64,000 nucleotides of DNA, from positions 86,782-150,781 of the forward strand of contig NZ_JBMYXF010000002.1 of NCBI RefSeq assembly GCF_049608145.1. Reading direction: 5' to 3'. This DNA is from Halocynthiibacter sp049608145 (lineage in GTDB: Bacteria > Pseudomonadota > Alphaproteobacteria > Rhodobacterales > Rhodobacteraceae). Made by a program: the position numbers and the translations under genes. Position 1 is the stretch's first letter, and the number at the start of each line of letters is the position of its first letter. The notes beneath the pieces were generated by a model that worked only from the letters and a program-made list of their open reading frames with translations, searched no databases and was not told the DNA's origin. This document shows, in pieces, positions 53,411 to 61,703 of this stretch.

Positions 53411-53518
53411 TGGGACACTCCTTTGGTCAAAAGATTATCCCGGCCCTGTGACGAACAGCTTTCAAACTTGCCTAATTTCTGGCAGGATTTGGAAAATAAT
53501 TTCATATAGGGTGCTAAT

Positions 53519-53977
53519 ATGGATTTATCTCATCAGGAAAAGGTGCTGCTTCGGGAAATTCAGCGCGACGCATCGCTTTCCGTGACGGAATTGGCAGAAC
53601 GCTCTGGCATGGCGCAGAGCACGGCCTGGCGTCGTTTGCAGGATTTCGAAGCCCGTGGCGTGATCCGTGGGCGCGTGGTGTTGCTGGATCCGGATAAGAT
53701 TGATGCCGGGTTTTGCGTCTTTGCCAATGTCACCCTGGCGGATCATTCCGAACAGGCCATTGCCAAGTTTGATTCCCTTGTGAAGAACCATGCTGAAATT
53801 CAGGAATGTCACAAACTGACGGGCAGTGCCGATTATATCCTTAAAATCCGCACGCGTGATGTGGCCGCGTATGAAGATTTCATGACGCATAATTTGTTGC
53901 GCAACCCTTCTGTGGGGGCGGTGGCGTCCTCTGTTTCACTTAAACAGCTTAAATCGACAACAGAACTGCCGCTTTAG
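53519..53977 (+). CDS. Lrp/AsnC family transcriptional regulator
   Basis: Encodes 152 residues. The N-terminal HTH (about 8-60) reads EIQRDASLSVTELAERSGMAQSTAWRRLQDFEARGVIRGRVVLLDPDKI; the C-terminal RAM domain (about 65-145) reads FANVTLADHSEQAIAKFDSLVKNHAEIQECHKLTGSADYILKI. It is divergent from phhA, so phenylalanine or tyrosine response is likely by context. The 108-bp shared promoter region should contain its sites. Confidence 0.92.
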   Translation: MDLSHQEKVLLREIQRDASLSVTELAERSGMAQSTAWRRLQDFEARGVIRGRVVLLDPDKIDAGFCVFANVTLADHSEQAIAKFDSLVKNHAEIQECHKLTGSADYILKIRTRDVAAYEDFMTHNLLRNPSVGAVASSVSLKQLKSTTELPL

Positions 53978-54070
53978 GCCGCAGATCGATCTTCAGAACG
54001 CCAGTCACCTTGCCCCGCGCCTGCGCGCGCGTTACAGGTGCGCGTGAAATATGATCCAAAGGTAAGACCA

Positions 54071-55558
54071 ATGGCCAAAGTTAAGAAATCTCCGCGTCCC
54101 AAGGCAGAAACCCCTAAAGGCTTCCGCGACTATTTTGGACATGAGGTGCATGAGCGCAAAGCGATGCTCGATGCGATTGGTTCTGTGTATCATACCTATG
54201 GTTTTGACGCGCTGGAAAGTTCAGCTGTGGAAACGGTGGAAGCCTTGGGTAAATTCCTGCCCGATGTGGATCGTCCCAACGAAGGCGTGTTTGCTTGGCA
54301 AGAATATGAAGACGACGGCAATGGTGATTGGATGGCTTTGCGTTACGATCTGACCGCCCCTTTGGCCCGCGTCTATGCCCAACACCGCAATGACTTGCCC
54401 ACGCCTTATCGTCGTTTCGCGATGGGCCCCGTCTGGCGCAATGAAAAACCCGGCCCAGGCCGTTTCCGCCAGTTCTATCAATGCGACGCAGACACTGTGG
54501 GCGCGCCTTCTGTGGCAGCGGACGCCGAAATCTGTGCAATGCTTGCAGATGTTCTAGAAGCGGTGGGCATCAACCGCGGTGACTATATCGTGCGCGTGAA
54601 CAACCGTAAGGTTCTGAACGGTGTGCTTGAAATCATGGGCCTGTCTGATGATGCGCAACGCAATGACGTGCTGCGCACCATCGATAAGTTTGACAAAGTC
54701 GGCGAAACCGGCGTGCGTGAACTGCTGACCGAGGGGCGTAAAGATGCCTCTGGTGCGTTCATTGATGGCGTTGGCCTTGCGGCGGATCAGGCCGACCCTG
54801 TGATTGCATTCTTGACATCCAAAGGCGCGACCACGGCTGAAACCCTGGCAAATCTTGCCCAGGCCGTGGGCGAATCTGCCATCGGTGCGGAAGGCATGAA
54901 GGAACTGCAACAGATCGCGGATCTGCTGGATGCCCAGGGCTATGGCCCCGATCAGGTAGACATCGATCCTTCCGTCGTGCGTGGCCTTGGCTATTACACA
55001 GGTCCAGTGTTTGAAGCCGAACTCACCTTCGACATTCAGGATGAAAAAGGCCGCACGCGTCAGTTCGGCTCTGTCGCGGGTGGTGGTCGTTATGATGATC
55101 TGGTGAAACGCTTCACCGGTCAGGCCGTGCCTGCAACCGGTGTTTCCATTGGTGTCGATCGACTGTTGGCGGCCCTGCGCATGAAGGGCCGCGCGGCAAC
55201 GGCTGGCCCGGGTCCCGTGGTTGTGACCGTGATGGACCGCGACCGCATGGCGGATTATCAGACGATGGTGTCTGATCTGCGCCAAGCTGGCATTCGTGCC
55301 GAAGTCTATCTGGGCAACCCGAAAAACTTTGGCAATCAGCTGAAATACGCAGATAAGCGCAACTCACCCGTTGCCGTCATTCAAGGCGCAGACGAAGCCG
55401 AACGCGGTGTCGTGCAGATCAAAGACCTGGTTCTGGGGGCAAAAATCGCCGAAAGCGCCACGCTTGAGGAATGGAAAGCCCAGCCGGCGCAACGCGAAAT
55501 TTCCCGTGCGGATCTGGTAGCTGAGGTGCGCAAAATTCTTGAAGGAAATGCGGGATGA
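54071..55558 (+). CDS. hisS: Histidyl-tRNA synthetase
   Basis: Encodes 495 residues from the ATG at 54071 (AAGGTAAG upstream); an in-frame ATG at 54038 is not supported. Class II aaRS motifs: PKGFRDYFG at the N-terminus, motif 2 GPVWRNEKPGPGRFRQFYQCDADTVG, the His-specific RGLGYYTGPVFE and motif 3 AGGGRYDDLVKRF...GVSIGVDRLL, then the anticodon-binding domain. It is the first gene of hisS-hisZ-hisG, joining tRNA charging to His biosynthesis. Confidence 0.96.
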   Translation: MAKVKKSPRPKAETPKGFRDYFGHEVHERKAMLDAIGSVYHTYGFDALESSAVETVEALGKFLPDVDRPNEGVFAWQEYEDDGNGDWMALRYDLTAPLARVYAQHRNDLPTPYRRFAMGPVWRNEKPGPGRFRQFYQCDADTVGAPSVAADAEICAMLADVLEAVGINRGDYIVRVNNRKVLNGVLEIMGLSDDAQRNDVLRTIDKFDKVGETGVRELLTEGRKDASGAFIDGVGLAADQADPVIAFLTSKGATTAETLANLAQAVGESAIGAEGMKELQQIADLLDAQGYGPDQVDIDPSVVRGLGYYTGPVFEAELTFDIQDEKGRTRQFGSVAGGGRYDDLVKRFTGQAVPATGVSIGVDRLLAALRMKGRAATAGPGPVVVTVMDRDRMADYQTMVSDLRQAGIRAEVYLGNPKNFGNQLKYADKRNSPVAVIQGADEAERGVVQIKDLVLGAKIAESATLEEWKAQPAQREISRADLVAEVRKILEGNAG

Positions 55559-56658
55559 CCAACACAAGTGATGGCGCCCTGCGTCTGGCTGCCGAAGCTG
55601 CCAGATTGCGCAGCTTTTTTGAAACCTCTGGCGCAACCCCGGTCGAAGCAGACATGCTGCAGCCGGCCGAAGTTCTGCTGGATCTCTACGGCGAAGACAT
55701 TCGCGCCCGTGCTTATGTGACATCCGACCCTTTGCGCGGTGAATTGATGCTGCGCCCGGATTTCACCGTGCCTGTGGTGCAGATGCATATGAACCACGGG
55801 GCAGAACCCGCGCGTTACACCTATTCCGGCAAAGTCTTCCGCCGTCAGGAAGAAGACCTGGGCCGCGCCAGCGAATATCTGCAAGTCGGCTATGAAGTCT
55901 TTGATCGCGATGATCCCGCCGGGGCCGATGCCGAAGTCTTTGCATTGTTCAACGGCGTGTTGCGTGGCAAAGGCCTGTCCGCCGTGACCGGTGACATGGG
56001 CATTTTGCGCGCTGCAATTGCGGGCCTGTCCGCGTCGGATCGCCGGAAAAACGCATTGCTGCGCCATATCTGGCGTCCGCGTAAATTCCGCAGTCTGCTG
56101 GATCGTTATTCCGGGCGTACGGCTTTGCCTGCAACGCGTGCGAAACTTTTGGATCTGATGGAAACCAATTCCATTGATGTTCTGATGGAAAACGCAGGCG
56201 CTCAGGTTGGTATCCGGTCCGACGCTGACGTGCGCGCGCGTCTGGCTGTGATCTCTGAAGATGCGCAAGAAGCCCCAATTTCGCGGTCCGAGGCCGAGAT
56301 GCTGGAAGAAATCCTTTCATTGCGCGCGCCTGCACCCCATGCTCTCAGCACATTGCGTGATATCGCGGTGGATTTGCCGAAGGTGAATGATGCGATCGTT
56401 GGGTTGGAAACACGCCTGAACGCGATGGCGCAACGCGGGATTGATGTCGCAAATCTTGATTTTGATGCAAGCCATGGCCGCAGTTCGATGGAATATTATG
56501 ACGGGTTTGTTTTCAGCTTCCTGAAGCCGGGCCAGCCACCGGTGGCCACGGGGGGGCGCTATGATGCGCTGACACGTGTGCTGGGGCAGGGGCGTTCGAT
56601 CCCGGCGGTGGGTGGTGTGATCCGCCCGGATCTGTTGCTTGATGCGGAGGGCGTGTGA
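55555..56658 (+). CDS. hisZ: ATP phosphoribosyltransferase regulatory subunit HisZ
   Basis: Encodes 367 residues. HisZ is a catalytically inactive HisRS-like subunit required by short HisG. It shows the HisRS core without tRNA charging function: LRPDFTVPVVQMHMNHGAEPARYTYSGKVFRRQEEDLGRASEYLQVGYEVF and a motif-3-like PPVATGGRYDALTRVLGQG. It lacks the C-terminal anticodon domain. The start overlaps the hisS stop by four bases, and the stop shares a base with the hisG ATG. Confidence 0.94.
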   Translation: MTNTSDGALRLAAEAARLRSFFETSGATPVEADMLQPAEVLLDLYGEDIRARAYVTSDPLRGELMLRPDFTVPVVQMHMNHGAEPARYTYSGKVFRRQEEDLGRASEYLQVGYEVFDRDDPAGADAEVFALFNGVLRGKGLSAVTGDMGILRAAIAGLSASDRRKNALLRHIWRPRKFRSLLDRYSGRTALPATRAKLLDLMETNSIDVLMENAGAQVGIRSDADVRARLAVISEDAQEAPISRSEAEMLEEILSLRAPAPHALSTLRDIAVDLPKVNDAIVGLETRLNAMAQRGIDVANLDFDASHGRSSMEYYDGFVFSFLKPGQPPVATGGRYDALTRVLGQGRSIPAVGGVIRPDLLLDAEGV

Positions 56659-57350
56659 TGACCCTGAAACTTGGTGTGCCGTCAAAGGGACGGCTGATGG
56701 AAAAAACATTTTCCTGGTTTGGCAAACGCGGTGTGGAACTGTCGCGCAGCGGATCTGACCGTGAATATGCCGGTGCCGTATCTGGCGTGGAAGGTGTGGA
56801 ACTTGTTCTGCTCTCCGCCAGTGAAATGCCGCGCGAACTGTCCGCCGGGCGTATCCATCTGGGTGTGACGGGCACGGATCTTGTGCGTGAAAAACTTGCC
56901 GCCTGGGAAAGCCAGGTCGAAGAACTTGCACCCATGGGGTTTGGCCAGGCGGATCTGATTATTGCCGTGCCAAAATTCTGGGTTGATGTCGAATCTCTGG
57001 AAGATCTCGATGCGGCCTCAGCCGCCTTTCGGGCGGAACATGGGTTTCGTCTGCGCATTGCCACAAAATACCACCGCCTGATCCGTGAGTTTCTGCGTGA
57101 ACATGGTGTTGCGGATTACCAGCTGGTCGACAGTCAGGGCGCAACTGAAGGTGCGGTAAAAAATGAAACAGCCGAAGTCATCGCGGATATCACATCCACC
57201 GGTGAAACCCTGCGTGCCAATCACCTAAAGATTCTGCCGGATGGCTTGGTGCATCGGTCACAGGCAACATTGCTGCGATCTCGCAAGGCAGGCTGGAAGA
57301 ATGGCGAGAAAGACATTCTGAAGGAATTGACGGCTGTGCTCGGCCTGTAA
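56658..57350 (+). CDS. hisG: ATP phosphoribosyltransferase HisG, short form
   Basis: Encodes 230 residues from the ATG at 56658 within TGATG. It catalyses the first step of histidine synthesis, ATP plus PRPP. Typical pieces: KLGVPSKGRLMEKTFSWFGKRGVEL, LSAGRIHLGVTGTDLVRE, LRIATKYHRLIREFLREHGVADYQLVDSQGATEGAVKNETAEVIADITSTGETLRAN. The short length, without the His-binding C-terminal domain, explains the adjacent hisZ. No hairpin terminator follows; an 11-bp-periodic array lies 27 bp downstream. Confidence 0.95.
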   Translation: MTLKLGVPSKGRLMEKTFSWFGKRGVELSRSGSDREYAGAVSGVEGVELVLLSASEMPRELSAGRIHLGVTGTDLVREKLAAWESQVEELAPMGFGQADLIIAVPKFWVDVESLEDLDAASAAFRAEHGFRLRIATKYHRLIREFLREHGVADYQLVDSQGATEGAVKNETAEVIADITSTGETLRANHLKILPDGLVHRSQATLLRSRKAGWKNGEKDILKELTAVLGL

Positions 57351-57376
57351 AAGGTTAAGCCTGCGCGCGCTGTGTA

Positions 57377-57414
57377 TGTATGGTGTATGCATAGCATGTG
57401 CATAGATTGTGCAT
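57377..57414 (-). repeat. Array B: four ATGCA-like cores at exact 11-bp spacing
   Basis: On the minus strand the cores begin at 57414, 57403, 57392 and 57381 and the units read ATGCACAATCT, ATGCACATGCT, ATGCATACACC, ATACATACACA. Unit order and sequence closely match array A at 22059. It lies between the convergent hisG and DUF1489 genes, so it is not in a promoter of either. Confidence 0.7.
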
Positions 57415-57432
57415 GCCCTGCACAGCGTGTTT

Positions 57433-57861
57433 TCAGCGCAATCCGATATCTGCCAGCGCGGTTGCAAGATCCGCTGGCAGGTCATCATCTGATGCCCGCG
57501 ATTTTGGCAGATCAACCGGGGCATCTTCCCCCTTAAGATAACGCCAGCCTTGAAACGCACGGCGCGGGGTAGGGGCGGTTTCTATGATTTCTGGATCCAT
57601 GATAATTGCGCAACGCCGGATGCCATCTGCACCGATAATTTCATCAAATCGAAGAATCGTCTGGCGTGCCTGAACAACGCCCTTTATGACCCAGTACAGC
57701 GAGCCACCAGAGAGAATCTCTGCCTCTCGTTTTGGCCACATGCGCGTCACATGTCGCGTGGGTGTATGCCCGCCGGATGGGCTCTGTGCGGCCCGGGACT
57801 GGCGCAAATGATCGACGGAATCGATTCCTACGCATAATTTAAGGATATGTAGATGGCCCAT
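57433..57861 (-). CDS. DUF1489 family protein
   Basis: Encodes 142 residues from the ATG at 57861; the frame extends 12 codons farther without a good site. The family is recognisable by LHILKLCVGIDSVDHLR, THVTRMWPKREAEILSGGSLYWVIKGVVQARQTILRFDEIIGADGIRRCAIIMDPEIIETAPTPRRAFQGWRYL-type sequence across the whole length. It is specific to alphaproteobacteria and has no known role. It is divergent from nrdJ, and the shared 142-bp region carries NrdR-box-like sites. Confidence 0.86.
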   Translation of the reverse strand: MGHLHILKLCVGIDSVDHLRQSRAAQSPSGGHTPTRHVTRMWPKREAEILSGGSLYWVIKGVVQARQTILRFDEIIGADGIRRCAIIMDPEIIETAPTPRRAFQGWRYLKGEDAPVDLPKSRASDDDLPADLATALADIGLR

Positions 57862-57867
57862 AGATCT

Positions 57868-57913
57868 GCCTATATATGGTGATTTTTCGCCATGCAATCA
57901 CTATATTTTGATT
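57868..57913 (+). promoter_or_regulatory. Pair of NrdR-box-like sites, 31 bp apart
   Basis: CTATATATGGTGAT at 57870 and CTATATTTTGATTT at 57901 repeat the CTATAT core at 31 bp, three helical turns. NrdR represses ribonucleotide reductase genes by binding two AT-rich boxes with this spacing. The sites lie about 90-130 bp upstream of the nrdJ start. Individual boxes are only partial matches to the NrdR consensus. Confidence 0.5.
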
Positions 57914-58003
57914 TTGCAACGATAAAATTATTGACGCTCTGCGGAAGCACAAGCTATTCAGACACCCTAAAATAACACCCTTTACTGATGTCAGGAAGAA
58001 GCG

Positions 58004-60268
58004 ATGAGCCGTTTTGCCGCCCCGATTGCCGAACAAATCTGGGATATGAAATACCGTCTGAAAAATGCTGACGGCACTGCCATTGATGCAAGTGTTGAGG
58101 ACAGCTGGCGTCGTATTGCGCGGTCACTTGCGGACGTTGAAAAAGACAGCAAATCCTGGGAAGAAAAATTCTACGCTGCCCTGGAAGATTTCAAATTCCT
58201 GCCGGCTGGCCGTATTGCTGCGGGCGCGGGCACCGGTCGCGCTGTCACCTTGTTTAACTGCTTTGTTATGGGCACTGTGCCTGACAGCATGGGCGGCATT
58301 TTTGACAACCTGAAAGAAGCCGCGCTGACCATGCAGCAAGGCGGCGGAATTGGCTATGATTTCAGTACCATACGCCCCCGCGGCGCCGACGTAAAAGGCG
58401 TCGCTGCCGATGCATCCGGCCCGCTTTCTTTCATGGATGTTTGGGACGCAATGTGTCGCACAATCATGTCCGCAGGGTCACGCCGTGGCGCGATGATGGC
58501 GACCATGCGGTGCGATCACCCAGACATCGAACATTTCATCACGGCGAAATCTGACGCGGCCCGTCTGCGTATGTTCAACCTGTCGGTTTTGATCACAGAT
58601 GATTTCATGGAAGCTGTGAAAGCAGATGGCCCGTGGGAATTGAAATTTGATGGAAAGGTCTATCACACTGTAAACGCACGTGATTTGTGGAACCAGATCA
58701 TGCAGTCAACTTACAGCCAAGCTGAACCAGGCGTGATTTTCATCGACCGTATTAACGCGATGAACAACCTGAACTACTGCGAAGATATCGCATCCACCAA
58801 CCCGTGTGGTGAACAGCCTCTGCCACCATATGGCGCGTGTTTGCTGGGCTCTATCAACCTTGCGCGTTTGGTTGCAAACCCGTTTGAAAAGAACGCAGAT
58901 CTGGATGAAGAACAGCTGAGCGAGTTGGTCGCAACAGCCGTGCGCATGATGGACAATGTTGTGGATGCCTCCCGTTTTCCGCTGGAAGCCCAGGCACGTG
59001 AAGCAGCAGCAAAACGTCGTATTGGCCTTGGTGTGACCGGCCTTGCGGATGCACTTTTGATGACGGGTCTTGAGTATGGATCAGAGGACGCGGCGCGTCA
59101 GACGGAAAGCTGGATGAAACGTATCGCCCGCGCCGCCTATCTGGCCTCAGTGGACCTTGCGAAGGAAAAAGGCGCCTTCCCGCTGTTCGATGCGAACAAA
59201 TACCTAGCGTCGGGCAATATGATGCAGATGGACGATGATGTACGAGCTGAGATTGCTGAACATGGCATTCGTAACGCCCTGCTGACCTCTATCGCGCCAA
59301 CCGGCACAATCAGCCTTTACGCGGGCAATGTCAGTTCCGGCATCGAACCTGTGTTTGCTTACAGCTATAAGCGCAAAGTTCTGCAGAAAGATGGGTCGCG
59401 TACTGAAGAAGAAGTTGTTGATTACGCAGTGCAAATGTGGCGCGATAAGTTTGGTGATAAAGAATTGCCCGACTATTTCGTGAACGCCCAAACGCTTGCC
59501 CCTGCAGCGCATGTACGCATGCAGGCTGCGGCGCAAAAATGGATCGACAGCTCCATTTCTAAAACCATCAACTGCCCGGAAGACATCAACTTTGATGACT
59601 TCAAAGAGGTGTATATGCAGGCTTGGGACAGCGGCTGTAAGGGCTGTACCACCTATCGCCCGAATGATGTGACGGGGTCTGTTTTGTCCGTGTCTGAGGA
59701 CAGCGAGAAAACACCAGAAGCTGATGAAGGTGCGGATGTTGTATACATTTCTGAGCCTCTGGATCGTCCTCAGTCCTTAGAAGGTCACACCTACAAGCTG
59801 AAGTGGCCAGATTCTGAGCACGCAATCTATCTGACCGTGAATGATCTGATTGTTTCCGGTCAGCGTCGCCCGTTCGAAGTGTTTATCAACTCCAAAAATA
59901 TGGAACACTACGCTTGGACCGTTGCCCTGACACGGATGATCTCTGCGGTCTTCCGTCGTGGCGGTGACGTGAGCTTTGTCGTGGAAGAGTTGAAAGCCGT
60001 GTTTGACCCACGTGGTGGCGCATGGATGCAGGGCAAATACGTGCCTTCAATCTTGGCGGCCATTGGTGGCGTGATTGAAACACATCTGATCAGCACAGGC
60101 TTTATCGCTGGTGAAGGCATGGGGCTGAAATCTGACCCTCAAGCTGACGTCGTGCAAATCGGCGGCACCCCACGTGGAAAAGCTTGCCCGAGCTGTGGTC
60201 AGTTCGACTTGCAGATGGTTGAAGGTTGTATGACCTGCCGCAGCTGTGGCCACAGTAAGTGTGGGTGA
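58004..60268 (+). CDS. nrdJ: Vitamin B12-dependent (class II) ribonucleotide reductase
   Basis: Encodes 754 residues. It makes deoxyribonucleotides using adenosylcobalamin, without oxygen. Seen: FLPAGRIAAGAGTGRAVTLFNCFVMG (N-terminal redox Cys), QQGGGIGYDFSTIRPRG, active-site loop STNPCGEQPLPPYGACLLGSINL, nucleotide region LTSIAPTGTISLYAGNVSSGIEPVFA, a C-terminal TSCPD-like domain (LKWPDSEHAIYLTVND...RGGDVSFVVEELKAVF) and a zinc-ribbon/CxxC tail CPSCGQFDLQMVEGCMTCRSCGHSKCG. AGGAAG precedes the ATG. It is followed by a strong terminator. Confidence 0.96.
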   Translation: MSRFAAPIAEQIWDMKYRLKNADGTAIDASVEDSWRRIARSLADVEKDSKSWEEKFYAALEDFKFLPAGRIAAGAGTGRAVTLFNCFVMGTVPDSMGGIFDNLKEAALTMQQGGGIGYDFSTIRPRGADVKGVAADASGPLSFMDVWDAMCRTIMSAGSRRGAMMATMRCDHPDIEHFITAKSDAARLRMFNLSVLITDDFMEAVKADGPWELKFDGKVYHTVNARDLWNQIMQSTYSQAEPGVIFIDRINAMNNLNYCEDIASTNPCGEQPLPPYGACLLGSINLARLVANPFEKNADLDEEQLSELVATAVRMMDNVVDASRFPLEAQAREAAAKRRIGLGVTGLADALLMTGLEYGSEDAARQTESWMKRIARAAYLASVDLAKEKGAFPLFDANKYLASGNMMQMDDDVRAEIAEHGIRNALLTSIAPTGTISLYAGNVSSGIEPVFAYSYKRKVLQKDGSRTEEEVVDYAVQMWRDKFGDKELPDYFVNAQTLAPAAHVRMQAAAQKWIDSSISKTINCPEDINFDDFKEVYMQAWDSGCKGCTTYRPNDVTGSVLSVSEDSEKTPEADEGADVVYISEPLDRPQSLEGHTYKLKWPDSEHAIYLTVNDLIVSGQRRPFEVFINSKNMEHYAWTVALTRMISAVFRRGGDVSFVVEELKAVFDPRGGAWMQGKYVPSILAAIGGVIETHLISTGFIAGEGMGLKSDPQADVVQIGGTPRGKACPSCGQFDLQMVEGCMTCRSCGHSKCG

Positions 60269-60354
60269 TTTTACCTGTCGCTGTTGTTGTTGTGAGACAC
60301 ACCATAACTTGGCCATTCAAGGGTGTTTTTTGTCCTCTCGACACACATCAAATG

Positions 60355-60390
60355 ACCACTGGCGAATTGATCGCCAGTGGTTTTGTTTGT
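60355..60390 (+). terminator. Terminator of nrdJ
   Basis: ACCACTGGCGA (60355-60365), loop ATTGA, TCGCCAGTGGT (60371-60381), followed by TTTGTTTGTTTT. A perfect 11-bp stem, 87 bp after the stop. Confidence 0.92.
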
Positions 60391-60501
60391 TTTCAACGTC
60401 TTAGGCGTTTTTTGTTTTTTGGCGCTGAAACCTGACGGCGTATGGCTGTGTTTCAGCCGACCACTTGCAATGGTGGTGCAAAAATTCTCTAAAAAACCCA
60501 C

Positions 60502-60515
60502 AGGTTCCGGAACCT
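60502..60515. promoter_or_regulatory. 14-bp palindromic candidate operator
   Basis: AGGTTCCGGAACCT is a perfect palindrome about 80 bp before the start of the AAA ATPase gene. It could be bound by a dimeric regulator, possibly the MbcA/ParS-like third gene product, but nothing in the sequence proves this. Confidence 0.4.
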
Positions 60516-60593
60516 TTCATATTCATCAGCCCCGCCAAATGCGGCGGAGGCTATTTGCCGGGCAGATTTTCCTGGCTTTGAAAGGATTCTGTT

Positions 60594-61694
60594 TTGACTC
60601 GTTCCACCACTCTGATCCCCGTCAGCCCCATCAGGTTCATTGGCGAACTACCAAGCGTTCACGTCATTGAAAATCGCCTGCAGATGTTCCTGCGGACACT
60701 GCGGGCGTTAAAGCAGGACAACAACCTGACGGCCGTGAAGCTTAACCCCCATAAAATCCCCAACTGGCGCGAATTGATCGAAAAGCCTGACCGCCTCAAG
60801 ATTGAGCGCCGGGCCTTGCGTTATCTGGAGCTGCTGGGAAACAAATCCGGCATGGCCCATCTGAACTCTGATGCGAAAGCTAAATTGGCCCCATTGCGCG
60901 GTGGCCTGCCGGTGTCCCGGATTGAAACGGAACATGAGGCGGATGAAATTGCTGCCGCCCTGCATGCTGAGATGCCCTGGATGGCGCGCGCAACCGAGGA
61001 GGTCTGGCATGGTCTGCGGGCCTCGGCCCGGGAGGGCTTGCCGGGGTTGCGGTTCAACCCGCTGGTTCTGGTTGGGCCGCCCGGGATTGGCAAAAGCCAT
61101 TGGGCGCGGCGCCTGGCACACCATCTGGCGGTGCCTGTCACGACGATTGAAGCCACGGGGGAGCCTGGGTCGTTCTCGCTGGTGGGAACGCAGAAAGGCT
61201 GGAGTACGGCTTCATCCGGCAAGCTCATCCATACCGTCTTGTCGGAACGGCACGCCGGGCCACTTGTGATTATTGATGAGGTGGAAAAATCGGGGAATGT
61301 GACGTCGGCGCATGGATCCCGCCACACCTTGACAGATGCGCTGTTGCCGCTGCTGGAACGTATGACGGCGCAGGCCTGGGAATGCCCGTATTTCCAGATC
61401 AGGTTTGACATGTCCTGGGCGAATTGGGTGATGACCGCGAACAGTCGAAATGGCTTGCCATCGCCGCTGCAAAGTCGATGTGTTGTGCTGGATCTGCCTG
61501 GCCTGACGCCGGATCAGCTGCGTGTTTTTGCAGAGATCGAAGGGAAGCGCCGCAGCCTGCCAGCCCCCGCGTTGGGGGCGCTGATGGATGTCTTTGACTG
61601 CGGTGCGATCAGAGGTTCGGAGCTGAGCCTGCGCACCGTCAGCCGCATGCTGGACCGCGCCGAGACCCTTTCCAATCGTCCGACATTGAACTGA
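60594..61694 (+). CDS. AAA+ ATPase, Lon-like core without protease domain
   Basis: Encodes 366 residues. The start is TTG at 60594 with AAAGGA seven bases upstream. Residues 1-155 are a helical N-terminal region of no family I recognise. Walker A is GPPGIGKS (161-168), Walker B VIIDEVEK (225-232), sensor 1 WVMTAN near 278 and an Arg in LQSRCVVLDLPG near 290; these resemble the Lon AAA module. No Lon Ser-Lys protease domain follows. It starts a tight run with a phosphoesterase and a small MbcA/ParS-like protein, so the three probably work together. Confidence 0.82.
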   Translation: MTRSTTLIPVSPIRFIGELPSVHVIENRLQMFLRTLRALKQDNNLTAVKLNPHKIPNWRELIEKPDRLKIERRALRYLELLGNKSGMAHLNSDAKAKLAPLRGGLPVSRIETEHEADEIAAALHAEMPWMARATEEVWHGLRASAREGLPGLRFNPLVLVGPPGIGKSHWARRLAHHLAVPVTTIEATGEPGSFSLVGTQKGWSTASSGKLIHTVLSERHAGPLVIIDEVEKSGNVTSAHGSRHTLTDALLPLLERMTAQAWECPYFQIRFDMSWANWVMTANSRNGLPSPLQSRCVVLDLPGLTPDQLRVFAEIEGKRRSLPAPALGALMDVFDCGAIRGSELSLRTVSRMLDRAETLSNRPTLN

Positions 61695-61703
61695 GATCAT
61701 ACC

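Larger units (their letters stand above)
60269..60593. other. Non-coding region of 325 bp upstream of the AAA ATPase gene
   Basis: I see no gene. It holds the nrdJ terminator (60355), a dyad GCTGAAAC (60424-60431)/GTTTCAGC (60450-60457), a perfect 14-bp palindrome AGGTTCCGGAACCT (60502-60515) and a CCGCC/GGCGG hairpin (60532-60546). The last three lie in the probable promoter/leader of the AAA gene. Confidence 0.6.
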
